A stretch of DNA of 64,000 nt from Streptomyces hawaiiensis (GTDB taxonomy: Bacteria > Actinomycetota > Actinomycetes > Streptomycetales > Streptomycetaceae): NCBI RefSeq assembly GCF_004803895.1, contig NZ_CP021978.1, positions 8,122,001 to 8,186,000 on the forward strand, in the 5' to 3' direction. The notes below the pieces were generated by a model that was not told the DNA's origin, ran no database searches, and saw nothing but the letters and a program-made list of their open reading frames with translations. Made by a program: the position numbers and the translations under genes. Positions 16,844-26,493 of this stretch are shown one piece after another (position 1 is the stretch's first letter; each line of letters opens with the position of its first letter).

Positions 16844-19800
16844 ATGGCTGTGGGACGGAACGACCGGTCGGTCGCGGTGGTGGGAGTCGGCTGCCGGCTG
16901 CCGGGCGGCATCACCGACCTGGACGGGCTGTGGGAAGCCTTGCGGGAGGGACGTGACCTCGTCGGGGAGATGCCCCCGGACCGGTTCCCCAGGGACCGGT
17001 TCGTCGACCCTGGGGCGGTGCGGCCGGGCCGCAGCTACACCGCCGCCGGGGGCTTCCTCGACGACATCGCGTCCTTCGACGCCGCCTACTTCGGCATCTC
17101 GCCCAAGGAGGCGGCCCACGTCGATCCGCAGCAGCGGCTGCTGCTGGAGATGGCCGCCGAGGCACTGGACGACGCCGCACTCCCGGCCGAGGCGCTCGCC
17201 GGGTCCGACACCTGTGTGTACGTGGGCGTCTCCGACCCCGCCTACGGCACCGTCCTGACGATGCTGGAGGACCACACCAGCCCACACACCATGCCCGGCG
17301 CCACCCTGTCCATCGCGGCGAACCGCCTGTCGTACGCCTTCGACCTGCGCGGCCCCAGCATGGCCATCGACACGGCCTGCTCCTCGTCCCTGGTCGCCCT
17401 GGACCGCGCCTGCCGCACCCTGCGCGAGGGCACCAGCCGCGTGGCGCTCACGGGCGGGGTCAACGTGCTCGCTAACCCGTACTCGTACGCCGGGTTCTCC
17501 TACGCCGGGATGCTGTCGCGGCGCGGCCGGTGCGCGGCCTTCTCCGCCGAGGCCGACGGCTTCGTACGGGCCGAGGGCGGCGCGGTGCTGGTGCTGAAGC
17601 GACTGGCGGACGCGCTGGCCGACGGCGACCGGATCCATGCCGTCCTCGCCGGCACCGGCAGCAACTCCGACGGCCGTACCACGGGCATGACGCTGCCCAG
17701 TTCGCAGGCGCAGGAGGCGCTGCTGCGCGCGGTGTGCCAGGAGGCCGGGATCGGCCCGGACGACCTGGTCTACTTCGAGGCCCACGGCACCGGCACCCCG
17801 GTCGGCGACCCCGCCGAGGCCCGGGCCATCGGCCAGGCCCTCGGAACGCGGCGCGGCGCGGGCCCGCTGCCCGTCGGCTCGGTGAAGTCCAACCTGGGCC
17901 ATCTGGAACCCGCGGCGGGCATGGCCGGTCTCCTCAAGGCGATCCTGGTGCTCCGGCACCGGACGGCACCCGCGTCCCTGCACGCCCTGCCACTCAACCC
18001 TGCCATCGACTTCGACGCGCTCGGCCTGGCACCCACCGTGGCGCCCGTCGAACTGCCCCGCTCGGAACGGGCCGCGGTCGGGGTCAACTCCTTCGGCTTC
18101 GGCGGCGCCAACGCCCACGCCCTCCTCGTCCCACCCCCTGCCGCGCCGGCCGTTCCGGAGCCCGGGGGCAGGCCGCTGCCGGTGGTGGTGTCCGCCCGGT
18201 CGCCCAAGGCACTGCGGCAGTTGAGCGCCCGGATGGCCGAACGGCTGCGTTCGGCGGCGCCGGGGGAGTTCTACGACCTGGCACGCACCAGCACGCTGCG
18301 GCGCAGTGCGCATCCGCACCGGGCGGCCGTGCTGGCCACCGATCCGCGTCAGGCGGCCGACGCGCTGGAAGGCCTGTTCACCGACGCGCCCTCCCGCGGG
18401 GCCGTGACCCGCAAGGCCGAGCGGGGAGCCGTCGCCTTCGTCTACTCCGGCAACGCCTCCCAATGGCCGGGCATGGCCGCCGGCCTGATGGCGGGCGAGG
18501 CCGTCTTCCGCACCGCCGTCGAGGAGGCGGACGCCGCGCTCGCCCCGCATCTGGGCTGGTCCGTGGCCAAGGAGCTGGAGCGTCCCACGGCGGCCCGGTG
18601 GGCGCGTACGGAGATCGCCCAGCCGGTGCTGTTCGCCGTCCAGGTGGGCCTGACCGCGCTGCTGGAGTCCCAGGGCCTGCGCCCCGGGGCGGTCGCCGGA
18701 CACAGCGTCGGAGAGGTGGCCGCCGCGTACGCCGCCCGGGCGCTGACTTTGGAGCAGGCGGCGCTGGTGCTCGCCGCGCGCAGCCGTACCCAGGCCGCGA
18801 CGGCGGGCCGCGGGCGCATGGCCGCCGTCGGCCTGCCCGAGTACGCCGCACGCGAGGAACTGGCCCGTTTCGGCGAGGCGTTGGAGATCGCCGGCATCAA
18901 CAGCGACCGGGACGTGACGGTCGCCGGCGACCCCGGCGCCCTGGCCGCGCTCGGAGCCGAACTGACCGCCCGCGACGTCTTCTTCCGCGAGCTGGACCTG
19001 GACTACGCCTTCCACAGCCGCGCCATGGACCCCATTGAGGAACCGCTGTGCGCCGCCCTGGACGGGCTGAGCCCCGGCGAGGCACGGATGCCGTTCGTCT
19101 CGACCGTCACGTCTACTCCGTTGAGCGGAGCGGAGCTCGGCGCCCGGTACTGGTGGCGCAACGTGCGCGAGCCGGTCCGCTTCGCCGATGCCATGGACCG
19201 CCTCGCGGACGACGGCATCGGCATCGTCGTGGAGATCGGCCCGCACCCGGTGCTGCGCCCCTACCTGCGCCGCACCGGCCTCACGTACGTGCCGACGCTG
19301 CATCGGGACGGGGACGGGCCGCGCGAGGCCGCGGCCGCGGTCGCCGCCCTGCTCGCCGCCGGTGCCGAGGTCGACTGGCAGGCGCACTTCCCGCACCCCG
19401 GCCGGGTCGCGGACCTGCCCGCCTACCCCTGGCAGCGCGACCGGCACTGGCACGGCACCCCGCAGGACCTCGTCGTGCACACCAGCGGCACCGGAGCCCT
19501 GGACCACCCCCTGCTCGGCGAACGCCTGCCCGCACCGCACCCCCTGTGGCACGGCACCGTCGAACCCCAGCTCGTGCCCTGGCTGGGCGACCACCGGATC
19601 GGCGGCAGCGTCCTGATGCCCGCCGCCGCGTACGTGGAGATGGCTCTGACGGCCGGACAGCGGGCGCTGGGCCGCCCGGTGGAGGTGCGGCACCTGGACC
19701 TCTACCGCCCCTTCCCGGTCGACTGGCCGGACCCGGCCGGTGCCGCGCTGCAGACCGCCGTCGTCCCGACCGACGGCACACTGACCATCAGCGCACGGGA

Positions 19801-22800
19801 CACACGCGGCGCCGAGATCCAGCCGATCGTCCGTGCCCAGGTGCGCACCCGGCTGAGCACCGCCCCCGGACCACTGGACATCGCAGCGGTCGAGGCCCGC
19901 TGCCCCCGCACCCTCACCAGCCCGGACTACTACGAGCACTGCCACCGGCTGGGGATGCGGTTCGGCCCGGCGTTCCACATCCTGCGCGGCCTGGCCCTCG
20001 GCGACGGCGAACTGCTCGCGTGGTACCGGCTCGAACTCCCGGCCGGCGCCCACACCGTCCACCCCGTGCTGCTGGACGGGCCGTTGCAGGCCACCGCCGC
20101 CCTGGCCGAGCAGCCGACCCCGGAATCCGCCGGCTTCCTGCCCTCGGCCTTCGGAGCGGTACGGGTCTGGCGCACCCCCGCCTCCGAGGGCGTCGTGCAC
20201 CTGCGGCGCCGCAGCCGCAGCGCCAACGAGATCTGCTGGGACATCACGTACGCCGATCTCGACGGCACCGTCACCGCCGAGATCGACAAGTGCCGCACCC
20301 GGCGCGCCCGCCTCACCGACCACGCCCCGCTGACCGTCCAGCGCACCGTCCTGCGCGCGGCCCCGTACCCCTCGATGCCCGCCCCGCCGTCCCCGCTGCC
20401 CGCTCCGGCCGAGCCGGCGGCCACCGCCCGGGAGCGCATCGCCGCCGCCCGCGCCGAACTGGAGGGCAGCGGCCACGCGTCGTTCACGGCCGCCGCCGAA
20501 CACGCCGGCGCCCAGTGCTGGGCCGCAGCCCTGCGCGGCCTGCTGCCCGACCCGGACGAACCCTTCACCGTGCCCGACCTGGTCGGCCGGGGCCTCGCGC
20601 CCCGGCACCGCAGGCTGGTGCGGCTGATGCTGCCCCTGCTCGTCGAACAGCACCTGGCCGAGCCCGACGGAGCGACCTGGCGGCTGACGGAGGCCGGGGC
20701 GGGCCCCGAGGAGGCCCTGCGCGGCCTGGTCGCGGACCATCCCCGCTTCGGCCCGGCGACGCTGCTGATCAACAGTCAGCTGCGGCAGCTGCCCGACGTG
20801 CTGCGCGGCACCGTCGACCCGCGCGATCTGCTGCCCGTCGGGGAGAGCTTCCTCGAACAGTGGCAGGAGACCGCGCCCGCACACCGCTTCACCCACCGGG
20901 TGGTGCAGGCGCTGCTCGACCGGATCGTCCGCGACTGGCCGGCCGACCGCCCGCTGCGCGTCCTGGAGGTGGGCGCGACCGGCACCGCGCTGACCGCCGC
21001 CGTGCTGCCGCTGCTTCCGCCCGACCGCACCCACTACACCTGCACGGCCCCGTCCCACGCGTCCTTCGCCCGCGCCCGGCACCGCTTCGCCGCCTGCCAC
21101 TTCATCGACTACCGCACCCTCGACCCGGACGCCGACCCGGCCGTCCAGGGCTTCCCGGCGGGCGGCTTCGACCTGGTGCTGGCCGGTGACGCCCTGCACA
21201 CCGCGGCCGACCTGGCCGCCGGGCTGGGGTATGTGCGGTCGCTCCTCGCCCCGGGCGGCCGCCTGCTGGCCACCGAACGGCACCACGACCGGCTCGACGC
21301 CCTGCTGCTGGGCGGCCTGGAGTCCCTGTGGAAACGGGGTGACCGCGATCTGCGCCCCACCACCCGGCTGCTGCCCCGCGCGGCGTGGACGCCCCTGCTG
21401 GAGTGGTGCGGCTTCACCGGCGTGTGGCAGACGGGGCCCGAAGACCACACGGTTCTGCTCGCCACCGTGCCCTCGGGTGCGGTGACGCCGACCGCCCCGA
21501 CTGCCCAGATCGCCCCGGCCGCCCTGACCGCCCCGGCCGCCCTGATCGCCCCGGCTGCCCCCACCGCCCTGATCGCCCCGGCCGCCCCGCCCGAGCTGCA
21601 CGAGCCGCAGCCAGGTACGGCCTGGCTCGTTGCCACCGAGACCGATGCCGAGATCCCGGCCGCAAGGGAGCTGGCCGCACTGCTGGGCCCGGCCGCAGTC
21701 CTGCCCGCCCCGTCCGACGCCGACGCGTGGCAGGCGGCCCTCACCGCCGAGGCCGAGCCCCGTATCGTCCTGCTCCTGGCCGAGCCCGACCCGCGACAGC
21801 TCGTCGCCCGGACCACGCGCCGCGCGGCCGTTCTGCGCACCCTGGCCGCCGCCTGCCGGACCCTGCCCGAGGGACGTGCCGCACAGGTGTGGCTGGTGAC
21901 GCGCCCGACCGGCCTGTTCCCCGCGCCGGAACGCCCCGCGCACCCCGAGGACGCGGCCGTCTGGGGCATCGCCCGCACCCTGGCCAACGAAGAGCCCGGC
22001 CTGAGGCTGCGGCGCGTCTCCCACGACCGCACGGGGGACGCGACCGCCGACGCCCTGCGGCTGGCCACGGAACTGCTCAACACCGCCGGCACACCGGCCG
22101 GGACCGAAGAGGACGAGGTCGTCCTCACACCGGCCGGCCGCTTCACCCCCCTGCACCTGGAGCACCCGGCCGACGAGTCACCCGCCCGGCCCACCCGCAC
22201 GCCCTTCCTGCTCGAGGCCCGCGATCCCGGACCCGCCCGGCGACTGGTCTGGAAGGAGACCGCCGTCCCGCAGCCCGGCCCCGGTGAAGTCGCCGTCGAG
22301 ATGCGCGCCGTGGCGCTGAACTACCGCGACCCCATGCGCGCGAACGGCCTGCTGCCGCCCGAAGCCGTGGAGGGCACCCCGCTCAGCCGCGGCCTGGGCA
22401 TCGACGGCGCGGGCATCGTCCGCGCGGTCGGGCCCGGCGTCCGTGACCTCATGCTCGGCGACCGGGTCTGCGGCATCGTCCCCGCCGCCCTCGCCTCCCA
22501 CGCCGTCACCCCCGACCACAGCCTGACCAAGATCCCCCAGGGTATGAACTACGCCGAGGCGGCGACCTTCCCCGTCGCCTTCCTGACCATCCACCACGCC
22601 CTCGTCGACCTGGCGCGCATGGCTCCCGGCGAGACGGTGCTCGTGCACGGCGGCGCAGGCGCGGTGGGCCTGGCTGCACTGCAGTGCGCCCACGCCCGGG
22701 GTGCCCGCGTCATCGCCACCGCCGGGACCGAGACCAAACGGAACCTGCTGCGCAGCCTCGGCGCCTGGCACGTGCTCGACTCGCGCAGCCTGGACTTCGT

Positions 22801-24394
22801 GCCCCGCGTGCGGGAACTCACCGAAGGGCGGGGCGTCGACATCGTGGTCAACTCCCTCAGCGGGGAGGCGATCGCCCACGGACTCGACCTGCTGCGTCCC
22901 AACGGCCGCTTCGTGGAACTCGGTAAGCGGGACATCTTCCTCAACAACACGCTGCCGATGCGCCCCTTCGACCGCAGCCTGACGTTCATCGGCTTCAACC
23001 TCGACCACGTGGTGCTGGACCGCGACCTCGGCTCCCGCCTCATGGCCGACGTCGTGTCCCTCATCCACCAGGGCGTGTACCGGCCGCTGCCGCACACCGT
23101 CTACCCGGCCGCCCGCGTAGAGGAGGCCTTCCATGTCCTGCAGCACTCGCGGCACATCGGCAAGGTGGTCGTCTCCTTCGACCCCTTCGAGCCCTTCGAG
23201 CCCTTCGAGCCCTCCGGCTCCTCCGGCTCCTCCGGCTCCATCGGCTCGTTCGGCTCTCGCGACCACCAGCGCCCCCTGGACGAACCCGTCCCCGTCCAGC
23301 CCGCGCCACTCGCCCCGGTGCTGAACCCCGACGGCACCTACCTCGTGACCGGCGCGCTCAGCGGCTTCGGCGCCGCCACCGCACGGTGGCTGGCCGACCA
23401 CGGTGCCCGGCACCTGGCCCTGGTCTCCCGCCGCGGCGGGGCCGCTCCCGAGGCTCCGGCCCTCCTGGAGGACCTGGCACGGCGAGGTGCACGGGCCACC
23501 GCCCACGCCGCCGACATCACCGACGAGGCGGCGCTGCGCCGGGTCATCGACGCGACCGACGCCACCGGGCACCGGCTGTGTGGTGTCGTCCACGCCGCGA
23601 TGCACCTCGACGACGCGCCGCTGGCCGACCTCACCGACGACCGGTTCACCGCCGTCCTCGCCCCCAAGGCCGACGGCGCCGACCTGCTGGACCGCCTCAC
23701 CGCCGACCGGGACCTGGACCTGTTCCTCACCTACTCCTCGATCGCCGCCGCCGTCGGCAACGTCGGGCAGGCCCCGTACGCGGCCGGCAACGCCTATCTG
23801 GAGGCACAGGCCCGCGCCCGCCGGGCCCGGGGGCGTCCGGCCACCGCCCTCGCCCTCGGACCGATCGGCGAGACGGGGTACGTCGCGCGCCACGCCATCG
23901 GCGATGCCATGGCCGAACGCGGCTTCCAGCCCCTCACCGTCGCCGAGGCCCTCGTCACCGCCGGCGGCCTCCTCCAGCAGGGCACGGACGTCGCGGGTAT
24001 CGGCCGCTACCGCTGGGGGCGCGCCCGCCGCCTGCTGCCCACCCTGGCCACCGCCCGCTTCACCGCGCTCGTGCCCCCCGACGCCGCCGTCGGCCCGGGA
24101 GGCCGGGCGGAGCTGCGGCGGGAACTGGCCGCCCTGGCACCCGACGAGGCGCGGGCCGCGATCACCCGGACCCTGACCCGGCTGCTCGCCGCCGTGCTGC
24201 ACAGCGACCCCGAGGAGCTGGACCCCGCACGGCCCGTGACCGACTTCGGTCTCGACTCGTTGCTGAGCACCGAGTTCCTGGTGCGCGCCGGTGAGCACTT
24301 CGACATCCGCCTGGCGGCCGCCGAGCTGATGAGCAGCGACCGTACGCTGACGCACTTCGCGCACCTGGTGCACAGCAGGCTGGACCCGGCATAG
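16844..24394 (+). CDS. highly reducing type I polyketide synthase, single module
   Basis: This 2,516-residue enzyme has the order KS-AT-DH-MT-like-ER-KR-ACP. KS: Cys179 in DTACSSS, His314 and His353. AT: Ser621 in GHSVGE with YAFHS near residue 720, favouring malonyl-CoA. DH: His917 in DHRIGGSVLMP and Asp1078. The MT-like region (about 1250-1550) has a damaged SAM motif, EVGATGT near 1375. An Ala/Pro linker, a structural KR half, then ER (VHGGAGAVGL, about 1790-2110), KR (TGALSGFG; SS and Y..N of APYAAGNAY) and ACP with Ser2472 in LDSL. No thioesterase is present. AGGGGGG precedes the ATG. A single full reducing set suggests iterative synthesis of a saturated chain, possibly passed to OleA. 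Confidence 0.92.
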   Translation: MAVGRNDRSVAVVGVGCRLPGGITDLDGLWEALREGRDLVGEMPPDRFPRDRFVDPGAVRPGRSYTAAGGFLDDIASFDAAYFGISPKEAAHVDPQQRLLLEMAAEALDDAALPAEALAGSDTCVYVGVSDPAYGTVLTMLEDHTSPHTMPGATLSIAANRLSYAFDLRGPSMAIDTACSSSLVALDRACRTLREGTSRVALTGGVNVLANPYSYAGFSYAGMLSRRGRCAAFSAEADGFVRAEGGAVLVLKRLADALADGDRIHAVLAGTGSNSDGRTTGMTLPSSQAQEALLRAVCQEAGIGPDDLVYFEAHGTGTPVGDPAEARAIGQALGTRRGAGPLPVGSVKSNLGHLEPAAGMAGLLKAILVLRHRTAPASLHALPLNPAIDFDALGLAPTVAPVELPRSERAAVGVNSFGFGGANAHALLVPPPAAPAVPEPGGRPLPVVVSARSPKALRQLSARMAERLRSAAPGEFYDLARTSTLRRSAHPHRAAVLATDPRQAADALEGLFTDAPSRGAVTRKAERGAVAFVYSGNASQWPGMAAGLMAGEAVFRTAVEEADAALAPHLGWSVAKELERPTAARWARTEIAQPVLFAVQVGLTALLESQGLRPGAVAGHSVGEVAAAYAARALTLEQAALVLAARSRTQAATAGRGRMAAVGLPEYAAREELARFGEALEIAGINSDRDVTVAGDPGALAALGAELTARDVFFRELDLDYAFHSRAMDPIEEPLCAALDGLSPGEARMPFVSTVTSTPLSGAELGARYWWRNVREPVRFADAMDRLADDGIGIVVEIGPHPVLRPYLRRTGLTYVPTLHRDGDGPREAAAAVAALLAAGAEVDWQAHFPHPGRVADLPAYPWQRDRHWHGTPQDLVVHTSGTGALDHPLLGERLPAPHPLWHGTVEPQLVPWLGDHRIGGSVLMPAAAYVEMALTAGQRALGRPVEVRHLDLYRPFPVDWPDPAGAALQTAVVPTDGTLTISARDTRGAEIQPIVRAQVRTRLSTAPGPLDIAAVEARCPRTLTSPDYYEHCHRLGMRFGPAFHILRGLALGDGELLAWYRLELPAGAHTVHPVLLDGPLQATAALAEQPTPESAGFLPSAFGAVRVWRTPASEGVVHLRRRSRSANEICWDITYADLDGTVTAEIDKCRTRRARLTDHAPLTVQRTVLRAAPYPSMPAPPSPLPAPAEPAATARERIAAARAELEGSGHASFTAAAEHAGAQCWAAALRGLLPDPDEPFTVPDLVGRGLAPRHRRLVRLMLPLLVEQHLAEPDGATWRLTEAGAGPEEALRGLVADHPRFGPATLLINSQLRQLPDVLRGTVDPRDLLPVGESFLEQWQETAPAHRFTHRVVQALLDRIVRDWPADRPLRVLEVGATGTALTAAVLPLLPPDRTHYTCTAPSHASFARARHRFAACHFIDYRTLDPDADPAVQGFPAGGFDLVLAGDALHTAADLAAGLGYVRSLLAPGGRLLATERHHDRLDALLLGGLESLWKRGDRDLRPTTRLLPRAAWTPLLEWCGFTGVWQTGPEDHTVLLATVPSGAVTPTAPTAQIAPAALTAPAALIAPAAPTALIAPAAPPELHEPQPGTAWLVATETDAEIPAARELAALLGPAAVLPAPSDADAWQAALTAEAEPRIVLLLAEPDPRQLVARTTRRAAVLRTLAAACRTLPEGRAAQVWLVTRPTGLFPAPERPAHPEDAAVWGIARTLANEEPGLRLRRVSHDRTGDATADALRLATELLNTAGTPAGTEEDEVVLTPAGRFTPLHLEHPADESPARPTRTPFLLEARDPGPARRLVWKETAVPQPGPGEVAVEMRAVALNYRDPMRANGLLPPEAVEGTPLSRGLGIDGAGIVRAVGPGVRDLMLGDRVCGIVPAALASHAVTPDHSLTKIPQGMNYAEAATFPVAFLTIHHALVDLARMAPGETVLVHGGAGAVGLAALQCAHARGARVIATAGTETKRNLLRSLGAWHVLDSRSLDFVPRVRELTEGRGVDIVVNSLSGEAIAHGLDLLRPNGRFVELGKRDIFLNNTLPMRPFDRSLTFIGFNLDHVVLDRDLGSRLMADVVSLIHQGVYRPLPHTVYPAARVEEAFHVLQHSRHIGKVVVSFDPFEPFEPFEPSGSSGSSGSIGSFGSRDHQRPLDEPVPVQPAPLAPVLNPDGTYLVTGALSGFGAATARWLADHGARHLALVSRRGGAAPEAPALLEDLARRGARATAHAADITDEAALRRVIDATDATGHRLCGVVHAAMHLDDAPLADLTDDRFTAVLAPKADGADLLDRLTADRDLDLFLTYSSIAAAVGNVGQAPYAAGNAYLEAQARARRARGRPATALALGPIGETGYVARHAIGDAMAERGFQPLTVAEALVTAGGLLQQGTDVAGIGRYRWGRARRLLPTLATARFTALVPPDAAVGPGGRAELRRELAALAPDEARAAITRTLTRLLAAVLHSDPEELDPARPVTDFGLDSLLSTEFLVRAGEHFDIRLAAAELMSSDRTLTHFAHLVHSRLDPA
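21484..21594 (+). repeat. Ala/Pro/Ile-coding repeat, linker after the MT-like region
   Basis: Within the PKS gene, near-identical stretches encode repeats of the type (I/L)-A-P-A-A-(L/P)-T-A. They form a low-complexity linker between the methyltransferase-like region and the structural half of the ketoreductase. Confidence 0.7.
23182..23256 (+). repeat. 9-bp tandem repeats in the ER-KR linker
   Basis: Three copies of a 9-bp unit encoding P-F-E are followed by units encoding S-G-S. Together they give an acidic then Ser/Gly-rich linker between enoyl reductase and ketoreductase. Copy number could vary between strains. Confidence 0.75.
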
Positions 24395-24414
24395 GGACGG
24401 CTCCCGCCCACGCG

Positions 24415-24449
24415 CGGGCCGTCTCCCCGGTCGTGGGGGAGACGGCCCG
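24415..24449. terminator. strong bidirectional terminator
   Basis: CGGGCCGTCTCCCC (24415-24428) and GGGGAGACGGCCCG (24436-24449) form a perfect 14-bp stem with a 7-nt loop. It separates the convergent PKS and ABC exporter genes. Confidence 0.85.
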
Positions 24450-24462
24450 CCCCGAACCGGAG

Positions 24463-26277
24463 CTACAGCGCCTCGGCCCGCCCGGGGGTGTCGTCCAGGA
24501 AGCCGCCCGACTGGTGCTGCCACAGCTTCGCGTAGGCACCCTCGATCGCGAGCAGCTCCTGGTGGGTGCCCTGCTCGACGATCCGGCCGCGGTCGAGGAC
24601 GACGAGCTGGTCCATGCCGGCGACCGTGCTCAGCCGGTGCGCCACCACCAGCGCGGTCCGCCCGTCCATGAGCCGCCACAGCGCCTGTTGGACCAGCAGT
24701 TCGCTCTCGGAGTCCAGGGCGCTGGTCGCCTCGTCGAGCAGCAGGATCGGCGCGTCCCGCAGGATCGCCCGGGCGAGAGCGACGCGCTGGCGCTGGCCGC
24801 CGGACAGCTTGATGCCCCGCTCGCCCACCATGGTGTCGAAGCCGTCCGGCAACGCGTCGGCGAACTCGGTGACATGGGCCGCCTCGGCCGCCTGGCGGAT
24901 CTGGGCGTCGGTGGCGTCCGGCCGGGCGAAGGCGATGTTGTCCCGCAGGGTGCGGTGGAACATCGCCGGGTCCTGCGGCACGTACGCGATCCGGCCGCGC
25001 AGGTCGGCCTGGCGCACCCGGCTGATGTCCTGGCCGCCGACCAGGATGCGGCCGCCGTCGATGTCGGTCATCCGCAGCAGCAGCCGGGTGAGCGAGGTCT
25101 TGCCGCCGCCGGACCGGCCCACGAGACCGATCTTCGCCCCGCTCGGCACGGCCAGGTCGAGTCCCTCGAAGAGCGGCCGGCCGCCCCGGTGGGCGAAGGT
25201 CACCTTCTCGAAGCGGACGTCGGCGGCCCGGGGCCGCAGCGGCGCCGGTGCCGGCGGGTCGAGCACGGTCGGCGGCGTCAAAAGCAGTTCGGTGAACTGC
25301 GCTGCCTCCGTCATCGAGCTCTCCAGCCGGCGGTAGATCTGGTTGAACTCGAACATGATCCGGGTGGCGTTGTTGTAGTAGGTGAAGGCGACCACGATGG
25401 CCTCCACGCCGTGCGCGCCGCCGCCCAGGCTCACCGCGAGCAGCAGGCCCATCGCGTTGGTGAGGACGGACATCGGCGCGACCAGCGTGTCGATGCGCAG
25501 GTTGCCGTAGTCCCACGACCGCACGGTGAGCCGGCGTGACATCGCGACCCGGGACCGGTGTTCGGCGGCCTCGCGCTCCTCCGCGGCGAACGCCCGGACC
25601 GTGTCCATGTTCATCAGGCTGTCGGCGACATGGCCCGACACCCGGGCGATCGCCTCCTCACGCTGGTCGACGAGTGCCTGACGGCGCCGGATGAGCGGCA
25701 CGACCAGCACCGCCGTCAGCGCGATCATCACCAGGAGTCCGACGACGAGCAGCGGTTCGTAGCGCCACAGCACCACCGCGCCGAACGCCAGCGGCACGAA
25801 GCTCCCCACGATCTGGAACGTCAGCGTGTCGACGAACTGCTCGAACCGGGACGCGAAGCTGAGGACCCGCTTGGTCAGCGAACCGGCGAAGTTGTCGTGG
25901 AAGAACGCGGCGTCCTTGGCGAACAGTTCGTCCATGCCGATCACGTACAGGTGCTCGATGCCCAGGGCGTCGAGACGGTTGAGGCAGTGCAGGGCGATGC
26001 GCCACAGCGCCTCCGCGGCCAGCAGGACGCCGGCGAAGGCGAGCACGTACGGCAGCGTCGAGCCGACGCCGACGTCCTTGTTCCCCGCGATGTCGCCGAC
26101 GAGCCTGGCGACGATCAGCGGCGCGATGTAGTAGATGCCGATGTTGCCCAGCGCCGAGAGCAGCATCGCAGGTGCCGTCCACCGGCGGAGCCGGGACAGC
26201 TCCCGTCCGTAGTAGCGAAGTGCGAGAAGCACCGAGCGCCTGCCCGGTAAAACCCTGTGTGTTTCCGGCGTTTCCAT
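24463..26277 (-). CDS. ABC exporter, fused membrane and ATPase domains
   Basis: A 604-residue half-transporter. Residues about 30-320 form six membrane segments; the ATPase follows with Walker A GRSGGGKTS, Q-loop YVPQDPAMF, signature LSGGQRQRVALARA, Walker B ILLLDEATSALD and H-loop VVAHRLS. It would act as a homodimer exporting lipids, drugs or peptides. GGGGTGG lies just before the ATG at 26277. It is convergent with the PKS gene, so export of that product is possible but only suggested by position. Confidence 0.9.
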   Translation of the reverse strand: METPETHRVLPGRRSVLLALRYYGRELSRLRRWTAPAMLLSALGNIGIYYIAPLIVARLVGDIAGNKDVGVGSTLPYVLAFAGVLLAAEALWRIALHCLNRLDALGIEHLYVIGMDELFAKDAAFFHDNFAGSLTKRVLSFASRFEQFVDTLTFQIVGSFVPLAFGAVVLWRYEPLLVVGLLVMIALTAVLVVPLIRRRQALVDQREEAIARVSGHVADSLMNMDTVRAFAAEEREAAEHRSRVAMSRRLTVRSWDYGNLRIDTLVAPMSVLTNAMGLLLAVSLGGGAHGVEAIVVAFTYYNNATRIMFEFNQIYRRLESSMTEAAQFTELLLTPPTVLDPPAPAPLRPRAADVRFEKVTFAHRGGRPLFEGLDLAVPSGAKIGLVGRSGGGKTSLTRLLLRMTDIDGGRILVGGQDISRVRQADLRGRIAYVPQDPAMFHRTLRDNIAFARPDATDAQIRQAAEAAHVTEFADALPDGFDTMVGERGIKLSGGQRQRVALARAILRDAPILLLDEATSALDSESELLVQQALWRLMDGRTALVVAHRLSTVAGMDQLVVLDRGRIVEQGTHQELLAIEGAYAKLWQHQSGGFLDDTPGRAEAL

Positions 26278-26493
26278 CCCACCCCTGTGTCGTCCTGTGG
26301 CCGCCCGCCATGCCGCGCGTGCGGGCAGGGGCCGTCGCGGCAACGGAATTGTGAGGTTTCGGGTCGAGTCCGGAAGTGTCCCGCGACGCCGGCCGCGGCG
26401 TCCAAGCGTTTTCCGGCCGGGCGGTGGTGTGCGGGGAGCGCCAAGGGGCGCGGCGGGCGGACTGGGGGTGGTGGCGTTGTCCCTGGCCGTATG

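Noticed and set aside
16718..22165. Reverse-strand open frame of 1,815 codons opposite the PKS gene
   Set aside because: It is Gly/Arg/Gln-rich low-complexity sequence with no domain, and it is the antisense of PKS codons with G/C third positions. Such shadows are common at this GC content.
22178..25516. Reverse-strand frame of 1,112 codons across the PKS end and ABC exporter
   Set aside because: It crosses the strong terminator at 24415-24449, and the ABC exporter frame itself explains the reverse-strand coding there.
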